A DNA stretch of 13,373 nucleotides from the NCBI GenBank assembly GCA_041595375.1, contig JBFHKL010000093.1, positions 1 to 13,373 of the forward strand. Reading direction: 5' to 3'. The stretch is from Saccharicrinis sp041595375. GTDB lineage: Bacteria; Bacteroidota; Bacteroidia; Bacteroidales; Marinilabiliaceae. Below the pieces are notes generated by a model. The model was not told the DNA's origin. It saw nothing but the letters and a program-made list of their open reading frames with translations, and did not search any database. The position numbers and the translations under genes are program-made. How positions within the stretch are numbered: position 1 is the stretch's first letter; every line of letters starts with the position of its first letter. Shown here in pieces: positions 6,602 to 13,373 of the stretch.

Positions 6602-8053
6602 ATGAGTAAAAAAGCAGATATTGGATTAATAGGTTTAGCCGTTATGGGTGAAAACCTGGTATTAAATATGGAAAGCAAGGGCTATACCGTAGCCGTTTAC
6701 AATAGATCTACTGAAAAAGTTGACAAATTTATTAGCGGAAGAGGTGCTGGTAAAAACTTTATTGGTACCCATTCCATTAAAGAATTAGTAAATACGCTGG
6801 AAAAACCACGTAAAGTAATGATGCTGGTAAAAGCAGGAGCTCCTGTTGACTCTCTGATAGACCAAATTATTCCTCATCTGGATGCAGGAGATATTATTAT
6901 TGACGGAGGAAACTCCCATTATCCCGACTCAATCAGAAGAACAAAATATGTGGAAGAAAAGGGACTTCTTTATGTAGGTTCCGGAGTCTCAGGAGGAGAA
7001 GAAGGAGCACTTACAGGACCTTCACTGATGCCCGGAGGTTCAAATGCCGCCTGGCCTTTTATCAAAGATATCTTTCAAAATATCTCTGCTAAGGTTGAAG
7101 ACAATGTTCCATGCTGTGATTGGGTTGGACAAAATGGAGCAGGACACTTTGTGAAAATGGTTCATAATGGAATTGAATATGGCGACATGCAGTTGATTAG
7201 CGAAGCTTACCATATTATGAAGGAATATGTTGGCCTCTCCTACGATGAGATGCATGACATATTAGATGAATGGAATAAAGGTGATTTAGATAGCTACCTA
7301 ATTGAAATAACCCGCGACATTATGGGTTATAAGGAAAATGGAGAACCTCTGGTTGAAAAAATATTAGATGCCGCAGGTCAAAAAGGTACCGGCAAATGGA
7401 CAGGTATTACAGCCCTGGATTTGGGAGTACCTTTAACCTTGATCGGCGAATCAGTTTTTGCACGCTGTCTTTCATCACAAAAAGCAGAACGTGTAGAAGC
7501 AGCTAAAGTATTAGGCTCTCCTGTAACGAAATTTAAAGGCGACAAGCAACAATTTATAAGCTTTATTAAAGATGCTCTGTTTGCCTCTAAAATAGTATCC
7601 TATGCGCAGGGTTATGTGCTTATGCGCGAAGCAGCGAAGGAATACAACTGGGATTTAAACTACGGTGGCATCGCTTTAATGTGGCGTGGAGGTTGTATTA
7701 TACGCTCAGCTTTCTTAGGCAAAATAAAAGAGGCTTTCGATACCAATCCACGATTAGCAAACCTGTTACTGGATCCTTATTTTAAGGAAAAGATTAACCA
7801 AGCCCTTGAAGGATGGCGACAAGTGGTTGCACAGGCTGTTATAAACGGCATCCCTGTTCCCGCTTTCTCCAGTGCTCTCAGCTACTTCGACGGATATAGA
7901 ACCGAAACACTCCCAGCCAACTTACTGCAGGCGCAAAGAGATTATTTTGGGGCTCATACCTACGAGAGAGTTGATAAACCAAGAGGAGAATATTTTCATA
8001 CCAATTGGACAGGCCGAGGCGGAGATACTGCCTCAACTACCTATGATGTATAG
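6602..8053 (+). CDS. gnd: 6-phosphogluconate dehydrogenase, decarboxylating
   Basis: This enzyme oxidatively decarboxylates 6-phosphogluconate to ribulose 5-phosphate with reduction of NAD(P)+, in the oxidative pentose phosphate pathway. The 483-residue product has the N-terminal dinucleotide fold GLAVMG (11-16). NRS at 34-36 is typical of NADP phosphate recognition. Also present are DGGNSHY (101-107), SGVSGGEEGA (127-136) and the active-site stretch GAGHFVKMVHNGIEYGD with Lys185 and Glu192. The all-helical C-terminal domain ends in the usual glycine-rich tail (FHTNWTGRGG). Length is typical of long-chain Gnd. The leader is A-rich without a Shine-Dalgarno site. The usual Bacteroidota companions zwf and pgl do not follow; the gene ends at a strong terminator facing pheS. 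Confidence 0.97.
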   Translation: MSKKADIGLIGLAVMGENLVLNMESKGYTVAVYNRSTEKVDKFISGRGAGKNFIGTHSIKELVNTLEKPRKVMMLVKAGAPVDSLIDQIIPHLDAGDIIIDGGNSHYPDSIRRTKYVEEKGLLYVGSGVSGGEEGALTGPSLMPGGSNAAWPFIKDIFQNISAKVEDNVPCCDWVGQNGAGHFVKMVHNGIEYGDMQLISEAYHIMKEYVGLSYDEMHDILDEWNKGDLDSYLIEITRDIMGYKENGEPLVEKILDAAGQKGTGKWTGITALDLGVPLTLIGESVFARCLSSQKAERVEAAKVLGSPVTKFKGDKQQFISFIKDALFASKIVSYAQGYVLMREAAKEYNWDLNYGGIALMWRGGCIIRSAFLGKIKEAFDTNPRLANLLLDPYFKEKINQALEGWRQVVAQAVINGIPVPAFSSALSYFDGYRTETLPANLLQAQRDYFGAHTYERVDKPRGEYFHTNWTGRGGDTASTTYDV

Positions 8054-8092
8054 AAAGTGCAAAGTTGAAAGTTATAAAGAATAAATAAGGAT

Positions 8093-8128
8093 AAAAAAAT
8101 GGCTGCTCTAATAAGGCAGCCATTTTTT
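8093..8128. terminator. Bidirectional terminator between gnd and pheS
   Basis: ATGGCTGC (8099-8106) and GCAGCCAT (8116-8123) form a perfect 8-bp GC-containing stem with a 9-nt loop. It is flanked by seven A on the left and six T on the right, so both transcripts would carry a stem followed by a U tract. It sits between two convergent genes, 46 bp after the gnd stop and about 65 bp after the pheS stop. This is a textbook shared terminator. Confidence 0.9.
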
Positions 8129-8192
8129 ATAATAAGTTTTCACTTTGTTCCTGAAACTTTTGACTTTATAACTATGTACTGTTAACTACCTA

Positions 8193-9212
8193 TTATATCG
8201 TTGATTTGAACTGTTCTAAAAAGCGAACATCGTTTTCAAAGAACAAACGAATATCTTTAATTTGATATTTAAGCATGGTAATACGTTCAATACCCATACC
8301 AAAAGCAAACCCTGTATATTTTTCGCTATCAATATTAGAATACTCTAATACTTGCGGATCAACCATTCCACAACCTAAAATCTCAACCCATCCGGTATAT
8401 TTACATACATTACATCCCTTTCCACCACAAAGACTACATGAGATATCCATTTCGGCCGAAGGCTCAGTAAATGGAAAATACGAAGGGCGTAAACGGATTT
8501 GTGTTTTCTCGCCAAACATCTCCTTAGCAAAATACAATAAGGTTTGCTTTAAGTCGGCAAAAGATACATTTTCGTCGATATATAAGCCTTCAACTTGGTG
8601 AAAAATACAATGCGCACGGGCCGAAATAGCTTCATTACGGAATACCCTACCTGGGAAAATAGAACGAATAGGTGGTTCATTTTTTTCCATCACCCTCACC
8701 TGAACCGAAGAGGTATGCGTACGAAGTAACACATCAGGATCTTTTTCAATAAAAAAAGTATCCTGCATATCTCTTGCCGGATGTTCTTCGGGGAAGTTCA
8801 AGGCCGTAAAAACATGAAAATCATCCTCAATTTCAGGACCTTCAGCCACATTAAAACCTAAACGGGCAAAAATTTCAACAATCTCGTTACGAACAATGGA
8901 TAAAGGATGACGACTACCTAGTTGCATGATCGTACCCGGCAAGCTCAAATCAACACCACTCTCTTTAGCCTCATTTTGAGCAAAACTCTCTTTCAGTTTA
9001 TTGATACACTCAGTAGCCTCTTTCTTAAGTACGTTTATCACTTGTCCTACCTCACGTTTTTGTTCGTTTGGTATTGTTTTAAACTCATTAAATAACTCCG
9101 AAATAATGCCTTTTTTACTAAGGTATTTAATTCTTAAGTGTTCAGCCTCTTCGGCTGATTGAGCTGTCCATTGTTTTATCTCTTCCTGTAAAGCTTTTAT
9201 CTTATCAAGCAT
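8193..9212 (-). CDS. pheS: Phenylalanine-tRNA ligase alpha subunit
   Basis: The catalytic alpha subunit of the alpha2beta2 class II synthetase that charges tRNA-Phe; it needs PheT, which is not in the window. The 339-residue product has an N-terminal tRNA-binding coiled coil (about 1-85). The catalytic core starts near 95 and shows HPARDMQDTFF (144-154), motif 2 PGRVFRNEAISARAHCIFHQVEGL (187-210), FTEPSAEMDIS and motif 3 GFAFGMGIERITMLKY (301-316). Cys259, 262, 267 and 270 form a CxxC-x4-CxxC knuckle that may bind zinc, a feature seen in many bacterial PheS. The RAHCIFHQ version of motif 2 is characteristic of Bacteroidota. The ATG at 9212 lies about 25 nt from the inferred transcription start. 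It converges with gnd at a shared terminator. Confidence 0.97.
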   Translation of the reverse strand: MLDKIKALQEEIKQWTAQSAEEAEHLRIKYLSKKGIISELFNEFKTIPNEQKREVGQVINVLKKEATECINKLKESFAQNEAKESGVDLSLPGTIMQLGSRHPLSIVRNEIVEIFARLGFNVAEGPEIEDDFHVFTALNFPEEHPARDMQDTFFIEKDPDVLLRTHTSSVQVRVMEKNEPPIRSIFPGRVFRNEAISARAHCIFHQVEGLYIDENVSFADLKQTLLYFAKEMFGEKTQIRLRPSYFPFTEPSAEMDISCSLCGGKGCNVCKYTGWVEILGCGMVDPQVLEYSNIDSEKYTGFAFGMGIERITMLKYQIKDIRLFFENDVRFLEQFKSTI

Positions 9213-9243
9213 CGTTGATTCTTTTATCGTTATTCTGAAGACG

Positions 9244-9272
9244 CAAATTTAATAAAAGCTATCAATAACAAA
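9244..9272 (-). promoter_or_regulatory. Bacteroidota housekeeping promoter of pheS
   Basis: On the minus strand TTTG (9269-9272) is followed after 17 bp by TAAATTTG (9244-9251). This is an exact fit to the TTTG/TAnnTTTG consensus with accepted spacing. The predicted start near 9237 gives a leader of about 25 nt. This is the best promoter in the window. Confidence 0.65.
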
Positions 9273-9295
9273 GTATAATTATGGTAGGATATTGT

Positions 9296-9321
9296 ATGTC
9301 GGCTAAATTTATAGTCGACAT
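9296..9321. other. Stable hairpin between the cyclophilin operon and pheS
   Basis: ATGTCGGCTA (9296-9305) and TAGTCGACAT (9312-9321) pair over 10 bp, with one G-U on the plus strand, around a 6-nt loop. It lies 145 bp downstream of the last cyclophilin gene and just upstream of the pheS promoter. There is no long T tract on either side, so it is not a standard terminator. It may still help end the cyclophilin transcript, or be an operator-like dyad. Confidence 0.35.
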
Positions 9322-9465
9322 TTACAAAAACATATGGCCATTAAAAGCCTTACTTTTAAAATACAAGACCTAGTCCAAGGCCTATTTAACACCACTTTAT
9401 GCAAAAGGGAAATTCTTGCATTACCAAAAACCACTTTAAAGAAGACCAAGAGATAACACCCTAAA

Positions 9466-10773
9466 CTATTTTCGAATCATCTCAATGGTCATAATCCTAA
9501 TATCCTCAACAGGCCGATCTTCTCCGTAGGTTTTTACGGCAGCAATTTTATCAACTACCTCCATTCCAGAAACCACCTCGCCAAACACCACATAGTCACC
9601 ATCAAGATGTGGAGCACCACCTACAGTAGTATAAATTTTGCGCTGTTGGGCATTAAATTTAACACCTCTATCCCTGGATATATCATCCATCTCCTCATCA
9701 GTAAAAACTCTTCCCGAAACGATGTAAAACTGCGAACCATCGGTTAAATTCTTAGGGTTTCTTGATTCAGGTAATTTTGACATGGCTACTGCACCTCTTT
9801 TATGAAATGTACCCTTAGCGATCTTTGTTTTTAGCATATAACCAGGACCTTGCCAGCCCACAACATCATCTTTTTTGGCATATTTACTGTCAGCAGCTCC
9901 TGTTTGAATTAAAAAATCCTTTAAAACCCTATGAACTAACAGACTATCGTAAAACTGATCGCTAACCAACTTTATAAAATTATCTCTGAATACCGGAGTT
10001 TCATTATATAACTGTATCTCAACATCTCCCATCGTGGTTTTTATACGAAATCCTTTAATGCTTGTAAAAGAAGGATACACCTTATTTGTCTTGGTACGCA
10101 ATTCGTACACTGATGTATGGCTTTTTGAATCCTGTGCATATAACTTAGCTATCTCAGAAGCAGGAATGAGTACTGATTCTTTTTCTATTCCCATTTTTTT
10201 TGTTTGCACCATTCCAACCAGATGGTGCAAAAAAGTAAAAGCAGGTATCCCAGAGTAGCTGCTCCTGTTCAAACTATAGGTGGTAATAGAATCACTTACG
10301 TTTTTTTCTCCCACGGCAAATTTTGGCGCAAATAACTTCCTTGACTTCCTGTATAAACCCGCTACCGAATCAGGAATATTTTTAACGGCAGATTGAAGCT
10401 TGAGATAATTTGGATTTTGATTCCACACTTTTAATATAACCAGATTCTTCTCAATGCTATAAGCAGTATATCCAGCCACATCACTGTAATCCTGACTGCC
10501 TGTGGGAGCCACTTTCACCTTGAAACTACCCTTCACCAAATCCAGGTTAGTAACCACCCTATTAGAGGCGATATAAAAACCAAAACCACTTTTTAACAAG
10601 CGAGAATAATGATCGTATGTTTCAATGGTTACAACGCCTTTTATATTTTGCTGATAAGACCCCCTCTCGCGGGAGTACTCTTCAGGTAATACAGTTGATT
10701 TATTCGGATTTGGCTTACAGCTGAATAAGATAACAAGCAGCAGGAAAAGGAAGGCAGCAAGCTTATTTTTCAT
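9466..10773 (-). CDS. Lipoprotein: degenerate trypsin/HtrA-like domain fused to a cyclophilin peptidyl-prolyl isomerase
   Basis: A 435-residue exported protein with two domains. Residues 1-19 are a lipoprotein signal ending FSC, with Cys19 as the lipidation site. Residues of about 40-215 resemble a chymotrypsin-fold protease: GFGFYI (63-68) matches the GSGFII of HtrA, TNLDLV (75-80) matches TNNHVV, EKNLVILK (108-115) matches TDLALLK, and SYSGIPAF (172-179) matches GNSGGPL. The catalytic His is replaced by Asp78 and the Asp by Asn110, while Ser174 remains, so proteolysis is not expected. Residues of about 242-433 are a cyclophilin with catalytic-type HRVLKDFLIQTG (Arg282, Gln290), SQFYIVSG and LDGDYVVFGEV. 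The protease-like assignment is my reading of short motifs; the cyclophilin is firm. It is the last gene of the operon, 11 bp after its neighbour. Confidence 0.85.
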   Translation of the reverse strand: MKNKLAAFLFLLLVILFSCKPNPNKSTVLPEEYSRERGSYQQNIKGVVTIETYDHYSRLLKSGFGFYIASNRVVTNLDLVKGSFKVKVAPTGSQDYSDVAGYTAYSIEKNLVILKVWNQNPNYLKLQSAVKNIPDSVAGLYRKSRKLFAPKFAVGEKNVSDSITTYSLNRSSYSGIPAFTFLHHLVGMVQTKKMGIEKESVLIPASEIAKLYAQDSKSHTSVYELRTKTNKVYPSFTSIKGFRIKTTMGDVEIQLYNETPVFRDNFIKLVSDQFYDSLLVHRVLKDFLIQTGAADSKYAKKDDVVGWQGPGYMLKTKIAKGTFHKRGAVAMSKLPESRNPKNLTDGSQFYIVSGRVFTDEEMDDISRDRGVKFNAQQRKIYTTVGGAPHLDGDYVVFGEVVSGMEVVDKIAAVKTYGEDRPVEDIRIMTIEMIRK

Positions 10774-10784
10774 GATATACTCTT

Positions 10785-11582
10785 TTAAAGTGTTCGTACC
10801 ACCAACTTAACATCAGCATACGGTCTGTTATTTTTATCCACCGGCAAAGAAGCAATTTTATTAATCACTTCAAAACCACTTATCACCTCACCAAAAACAG
10901 TATAATCGCCATCCAGTTCAGGAAGACCGCCAATAGTAGTGTATAATTCACGCTGTTCTTCGCTAAACTCAATTTTATTCGACAAGGCAAATTCAAAGGC
11001 TATTTTCTGTTTTATTTCTCTCAGCCTACGATTAAATTCCTTTGGATTCTCAGTCTTCAATTTTTGAAGTTCTTCTTTATAGGGCAGGTAATATTTTTGT
11101 TTTAAGGCGATCTTTATAGGGTTATTGGTTGCTTTTTCTATTAAATCTAACTCCTCATCAGTATATACTTTTCCTTGCACAATATAAAACTGGCTAATAT
11201 CTGACATTTTAAAGTGGTTTATATCTTCGGGTTGGCGGGGAGCGCAGATGGCCCCTCTTTTATGAAACCTGCTATCTTTAAATTCAGAGTCTATAACCAA
11301 TTTTGAACTTCCATAGCCAATATGTCTTCCCGGCGCTGCATTTCTTGAATCTGAAGAACCTCCCTGTATGACAAAATTTTTAATGACTCTGTAAAATAAG
11401 GTACCATCATAATGTCCCTCATTGGCCAGTTTTATAAAACTATCTCTGTGCCCAGGGGTATCGTCAAACAACATTATTTTTATATCGCCAATATTGGTAG
11501 AAATAATTACTTGTTTGCTCTGTGCAAATAGCTGGTACGAGGCAAAAAATAGAAATATAATATAAAACGAACGTCTCATCAA
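10785..11582 (-). CDS. Exported cyclophilin-type peptidyl-prolyl isomerase with a helical insertion
   Basis: This 265-residue protein should catalyse cis-trans isomerisation of X-Pro bonds in the periplasm. A classical signal peptide covers about 1-20 (basic MMRR, hydrophobic core, LFA before the likely cleavage site), with no lipobox. The cyclophilin fold begins at VIISTNIGDIKIMLFDDTPGHRDSFI and carries LFYRVIKNFVIQGG (Arg65, Gln73), FHKRGAICA, SQFYIVQGK and LDGDYTVFGEV. Between residues about 140 and 213, where ordinary bacterial cyclophilins have a short loop, there is a charged, probably helical insertion of about 70 residues rich in Lys and Glu. The GGDP after the active-site strand reads GGSS, a mild departure. 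It lies 4 bp after one paralogue and 11 bp before the next, so it is co-transcribed with them. Substrates are unknown. Confidence 0.9.
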   Translation of the reverse strand: MMRRSFYIIFLFFASYQLFAQSKQVIISTNIGDIKIMLFDDTPGHRDSFIKLANEGHYDGTLFYRVIKNFVIQGGSSDSRNAAPGRHIGYGSSKLVIDSEFKDSRFHKRGAICAPRQPEDINHFKMSDISQFYIVQGKVYTDEELDLIEKATNNPIKIALKQKYYLPYKEELQKLKTENPKEFNRRLREIKQKIAFEFALSNKIEFSEEQRELYTTIGGLPELDGDYTVFGEVISGFEVINKIASLPVDKNNRPYADVKLVVRTL

Positions 11583-11586
11583 ACCT

Positions 11587-12453
11587 TTACTCCTTAATCA
11601 ATTTTACTTCCATCACAACATCCTTCAGCGGACGATTATGTGAATCGGTTTCCTGAAGTGCAATAGCATCTATCACCTCCAAACCATATTTTTTTCCAAA
11701 AAGCGATCCTATCTTTTCGAACAAAGTTTTTTCTTCAACAACCTCACCAAAAACAGTATAATTCATATCTAAGAAAGGCGTTCCTCCTTTAGTTTTATAT
11801 ACATCCTTCACTTCATCAGGATAAGTAAATTCTGCTTGCTCACCATAGCGCTCATTAACCATAGCCATAATATATTGCTGCAATTGCAAAATCTTTTCCT
11901 CATCACCCTGCTGCTGCAGTACATTTAAGGAATCATTATATTGCATGAGCAAGTTATTAAAAATAGCTCTTCTTTTTCTTTCGCGTATTTCATTCTCCAA
12001 CTTAAACAGTTTCTGATCATCATACACCTTACCCTGAACAATATAAAATTGTGAACCTGCCGACTTTTTTTCCGGATTCACCTGATCTCCTTCGCGGGCA
12101 GCAGCTATGGCCCCCTTCTTATGAAAATATGTTGGAAAATTAAATTCTGCAGGCAGTGTGTATCCCGGCCCACCTTCTCCGAGCATTTGACCAGAATTAG
12201 CTTTCTTTGAATCCGGATCTCCACCTTGAATCATAAAGTCTTTAATCACACGATGAAATAGAGTCCCATCTAAATATCCTTCTTTGGTCAGCTTAATAAA
12301 ATTATCGCGATGAACAGGTGTTTCGTCATATAATCTTAATTTAATATCACCCAGTCTGGTTTTAATTAACACTATTGGCTCACTTGTTTTTGCCGAACAC
12401 GACATTAAAGAAATACACAATAATGAAGCAAGAATGAGAACTATATTTTTCAT
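11587..12453 (-). CDS. Cyclophilin-type peptidyl-prolyl isomerase lipoprotein with two insertions
   Basis: A 288-residue envelope lipoprotein. The signal ends SLMSC with Cys19 as the lipidation site, and a short linker leads to the cyclophilin domain from about residue 27. Active-site features are intact: LFHRVIKDFMIQGGDP (Arg68, Gln76), GEGGPGYTLPAEF, HKKGAIAAA and GSQFYIVQGK. An insertion of about 75 residues (143-217) is charged and likely helical or coiled (ERKRRAIFNNLL..., LQQQGDEEKILQLQQYI). A second insertion of about 20 residues (241-259) lies between FGEVV and LEVIDAIA. The Trp of eukaryotic cyclophilin A is Phe227, as in other bacterial enzymes. It is the first cyclophilin of the operon, 30 bp after a small conserved gene and 4 bp before the next paralogue. 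Function beyond prolyl isomerisation is not visible. Confidence 0.92.
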   Translation of the reverse strand: MKNIVLILASLLCISLMSCSAKTSEPIVLIKTRLGDIKLRLYDETPVHRDNFIKLTKEGYLDGTLFHRVIKDFMIQGGDPDSKKANSGQMLGEGGPGYTLPAEFNFPTYFHKKGAIAAAREGDQVNPEKKSAGSQFYIVQGKVYDDQKLFKLENEIRERKRRAIFNNLLMQYNDSLNVLQQQGDEEKILQLQQYIMAMVNERYGEQAEFTYPDEVKDVYKTKGGTPFLDMNYTVFGEVVEEKTLFEKIGSLFGKKYGLEVIDAIALQETDSHNRPLKDVVMEVKLIKE

Positions 12454-12483
12454 TACAATAAGTCTATGGGTTAGTATAATAAA

Positions 12484-12822
12484 TTACAGGTTATTATTAA
12501 AATAGGTAATCATAGATTCTTTCAACATCGCCTCACGCTGTGATGGTAACATCTCCGTTAAATCAGTAAGAGCTTCAAATTGTGGCCACCCAGCATCATC
12601 AACTCCACTCTTCGTACAGAATCCTTTTTGCTCAAATAAGACGCAACGAGCCAGATTAATCATATCCATTTTTTCGTCCTTCGTATATTTAATATAGCCA
12701 GTTCCCCTTTCCTGAATACCAATAATAAAGAGTAAAAAGTCAAAATCGGCCAACACCTTAAATTTCTTACTTACTTTTAAAAGAAGTTCTTCCCAACTCA
12801 TATCTACTGTTGTATTTTCCAT
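12484..12822 (-). CDS. Conserved hypothetical protein, small, cytosolic
   Basis: A 112-residue protein without signal peptide, membrane segment or known catalytic motif. It is predicted mostly helical, with a hydrophobic patch DFDFLLFIIGIQERG (27-41) followed by YTKDEKMDMINLARCVLFEQKGF (46-68) and DDAGWPQFEAL (75-85). It resembles small uncharacterised Bacteroidota proteins with the same FLLFxIGxQE and KDEKxD pattern, from memory only. The ATG at 12822 is the longest choice. The internal ATG at 12801 (MSWEEL) is plausible, because a promoter box at 12828-12835 would place the transcript start almost on the first ATG. It is followed after 30 bp by the cyclophilin genes and is probably the first gene of their operon. 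I do not recognise a function. Confidence 0.75.
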   Translation of the reverse strand: MENTTVDMSWEELLLKVSKKFKVLADFDFLLFIIGIQERGTGYIKYTKDEKMDMINLARCVLFEQKGFCTKSGVDDAGWPQFEALTDLTEMLPSQREAMLKESMITYFNNNL

Positions 12823-12827
12823 AGCTT

Positions 12828-12835
12828 CAAAAATA
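12828..12835 (-). promoter_or_regulatory. Possible -7 box of the cyclophilin operon
   Basis: The minus strand reads TATTTTTG, an exact TAnnTTTG match. ATTG (12860-12863) lies 24 bp upstream, slightly beyond the usual 17-23 bp spacing for a -33 element. Transcription would begin close to 12821, at the first ATG of the 112-residue gene. A second identical octamer at 12880-12887 has no -33 partner. Confidence 0.35.
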
Positions 12836-12944
12836 TCTTTTATCTTTTGATTTTTCTATCAATAATTAAAATAATCACTCAAAAATAGAAAACAGAAAAA
12901 AATAGCTATTGTTTAGGTTAAGAAGAGATCAGTGATGGGCATAA

Positions 12945-12973
12945 AAAAAGACTTGCGGGCAACAAGTCTTTTT
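12945..12973. terminator. Strong hairpin terminator upstream of the cyclophilin operon
   Basis: AAAAAGACTTG (12945-12955) and CAAGTCTTTTT (12963-12973) form a perfect 11-bp stem with loop CGGGCAA. On the minus strand the stem runs into seven T, on the plus strand into five, so termination is predicted to be stronger for a transcript coming from the right. No gene that would use it is visible in the window. Confidence 0.75.
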
Positions 12974-13373
12974 CTTTGGATTTTTTTATCTGATTTAAGG
13001 GAAAAGGGTTTTCTTTTTCCGAGTGCTAATATATATTATTTTTTTTATTTTTTTAACATGGATTTAAATATTTTTCTCATTTCAATCATAAACAATCGAT
13101 AAAACACATTATTTAGTCACTTATTACCGCACATAATGTTAATAAAAAATAAAATTAATATGCTATTATATTAAAAACACAAAGCACCTGTCTTGATTTA
13201 AAAACCAACCTTACAGCCTAACCTAGCATCAGCTTTAAAATTTGAGTCTGGATAAAAAATAGAGTTCATTTGTCGTTAAATAGAAATTATAAAAACATTG
13301 GATAACATAGAGAGAATGAGTATGCATTAGTCACATAGTTTTAACGAAAAAGGGGACAAGGAGAAAGTAACAA
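12974..13373. other. AT-rich stretch without a recognised gene
   Basis: Together with 12823-12944 this forms a 551-bp intergenic region broken only by the terminator. It is very AT-rich, with long T runs near 13040-13062, and has no ORF of meaningful length on either strand. A 23-codon minus-strand ORF lies at 13198-13269. The right edge carries AAGGAG at 13358-13363, ten bases before the window ends, which would suit a plus-strand gene starting just outside. No tRNA, riboswitch or repeat was recognised. Confidence 0.5.

Noticed and set aside
8070..8172. Inverted repeat AGTTATAAAG / CTTTATAACT flanking the gnd-pheS terminator
   Set aside because: Low-complexity AAAGTT-type sequence common in AT-rich intergenic DNA; the real terminator lies inside it.
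8275..8601. Plus-strand 108-codon ORF opposite pheS
   Set aside because: Antisense shadow of a conserved housekeeping gene; composition follows the pheS codons.
9399..9421. ATGCAA...TTGCAT dyad as terminator of the cyclophilin operon
   Set aside because: Only 6 bp of weak stem with a long loop and no T tract on the relevant strand.
13198..13269. 23-codon minus-strand ORF ending ARLGCKVGF
   Set aside because: Protein-like in appearance, but too short, with a stop just upstream and no promoter or ribosome-binding site; at most a gene remnant.

Overview
The window looks like a chromosomal segment from a Bacteroidota bacterium, probably of the Bacteroidales/Marinilabiliales type. This is inferred from AT-rich DNA, A-rich leaders instead of strong Shine-Dalgarno sites, several TAnnTTTG-type -7 promoter boxes (the Bacteroidota housekeeping consensus), and Bacteroidota-style sequences such as the RAHCIFHQVEG motif in PheS. 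The species cannot be named from the sequence alone. No transposon, phage, CRISPR, rRNA or tRNA was seen.

Layout. (1) 83-790, plus strand: a Crp/Fnr-family regulator followed by a hairpin terminator. (2) 976-3387, minus strand: larE-larB-larC, the biosynthetic set for the nickel-pincer nucleotide (NPN) cofactor of LarA-type racemases. No larA is present, and LarC stops where the conserved C-terminal (LarC2) half should begin. (3) 3517-5154, plus strand: an AMP-forming acyl-CoA synthetase divergent from the lar operon. (4) 5361-6518, plus strand: pdxB (vitamin B6 synthesis), with a perfect 16-bp palindrome against its start codon. (5) 6602-8053, plus strand: gnd (oxidative pentose phosphate pathway). 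It converges on pheS (8193-9212, minus strand), with a strong bidirectional terminator between them. (6) 9466-12822, minus strand: a probable four-gene operon. It runs from a small conserved cytosolic protein to three consecutive exported cyclophilin-type peptidyl-prolyl isomerases: a lipoprotein, a signal-peptide protein, and a lipoprotein fused to a degenerate trypsin/HtrA-like domain. (7) 12823-13373: a geneless AT-rich stretch with a strong hairpin terminator near its left end.

Most genes are ordinary metabolism or housekeeping. The two most unusual parts are the cyclophilin operon and the lar operon. The cyclophilin operon has three paralogues with progressively enlarged insertions and a pseudoprotease-cyclophilin fusion, and looks like a dedicated envelope-folding module. 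The lar operon has a short, His-rich LarC without the CTP-binding half and a three-cysteine LarE.
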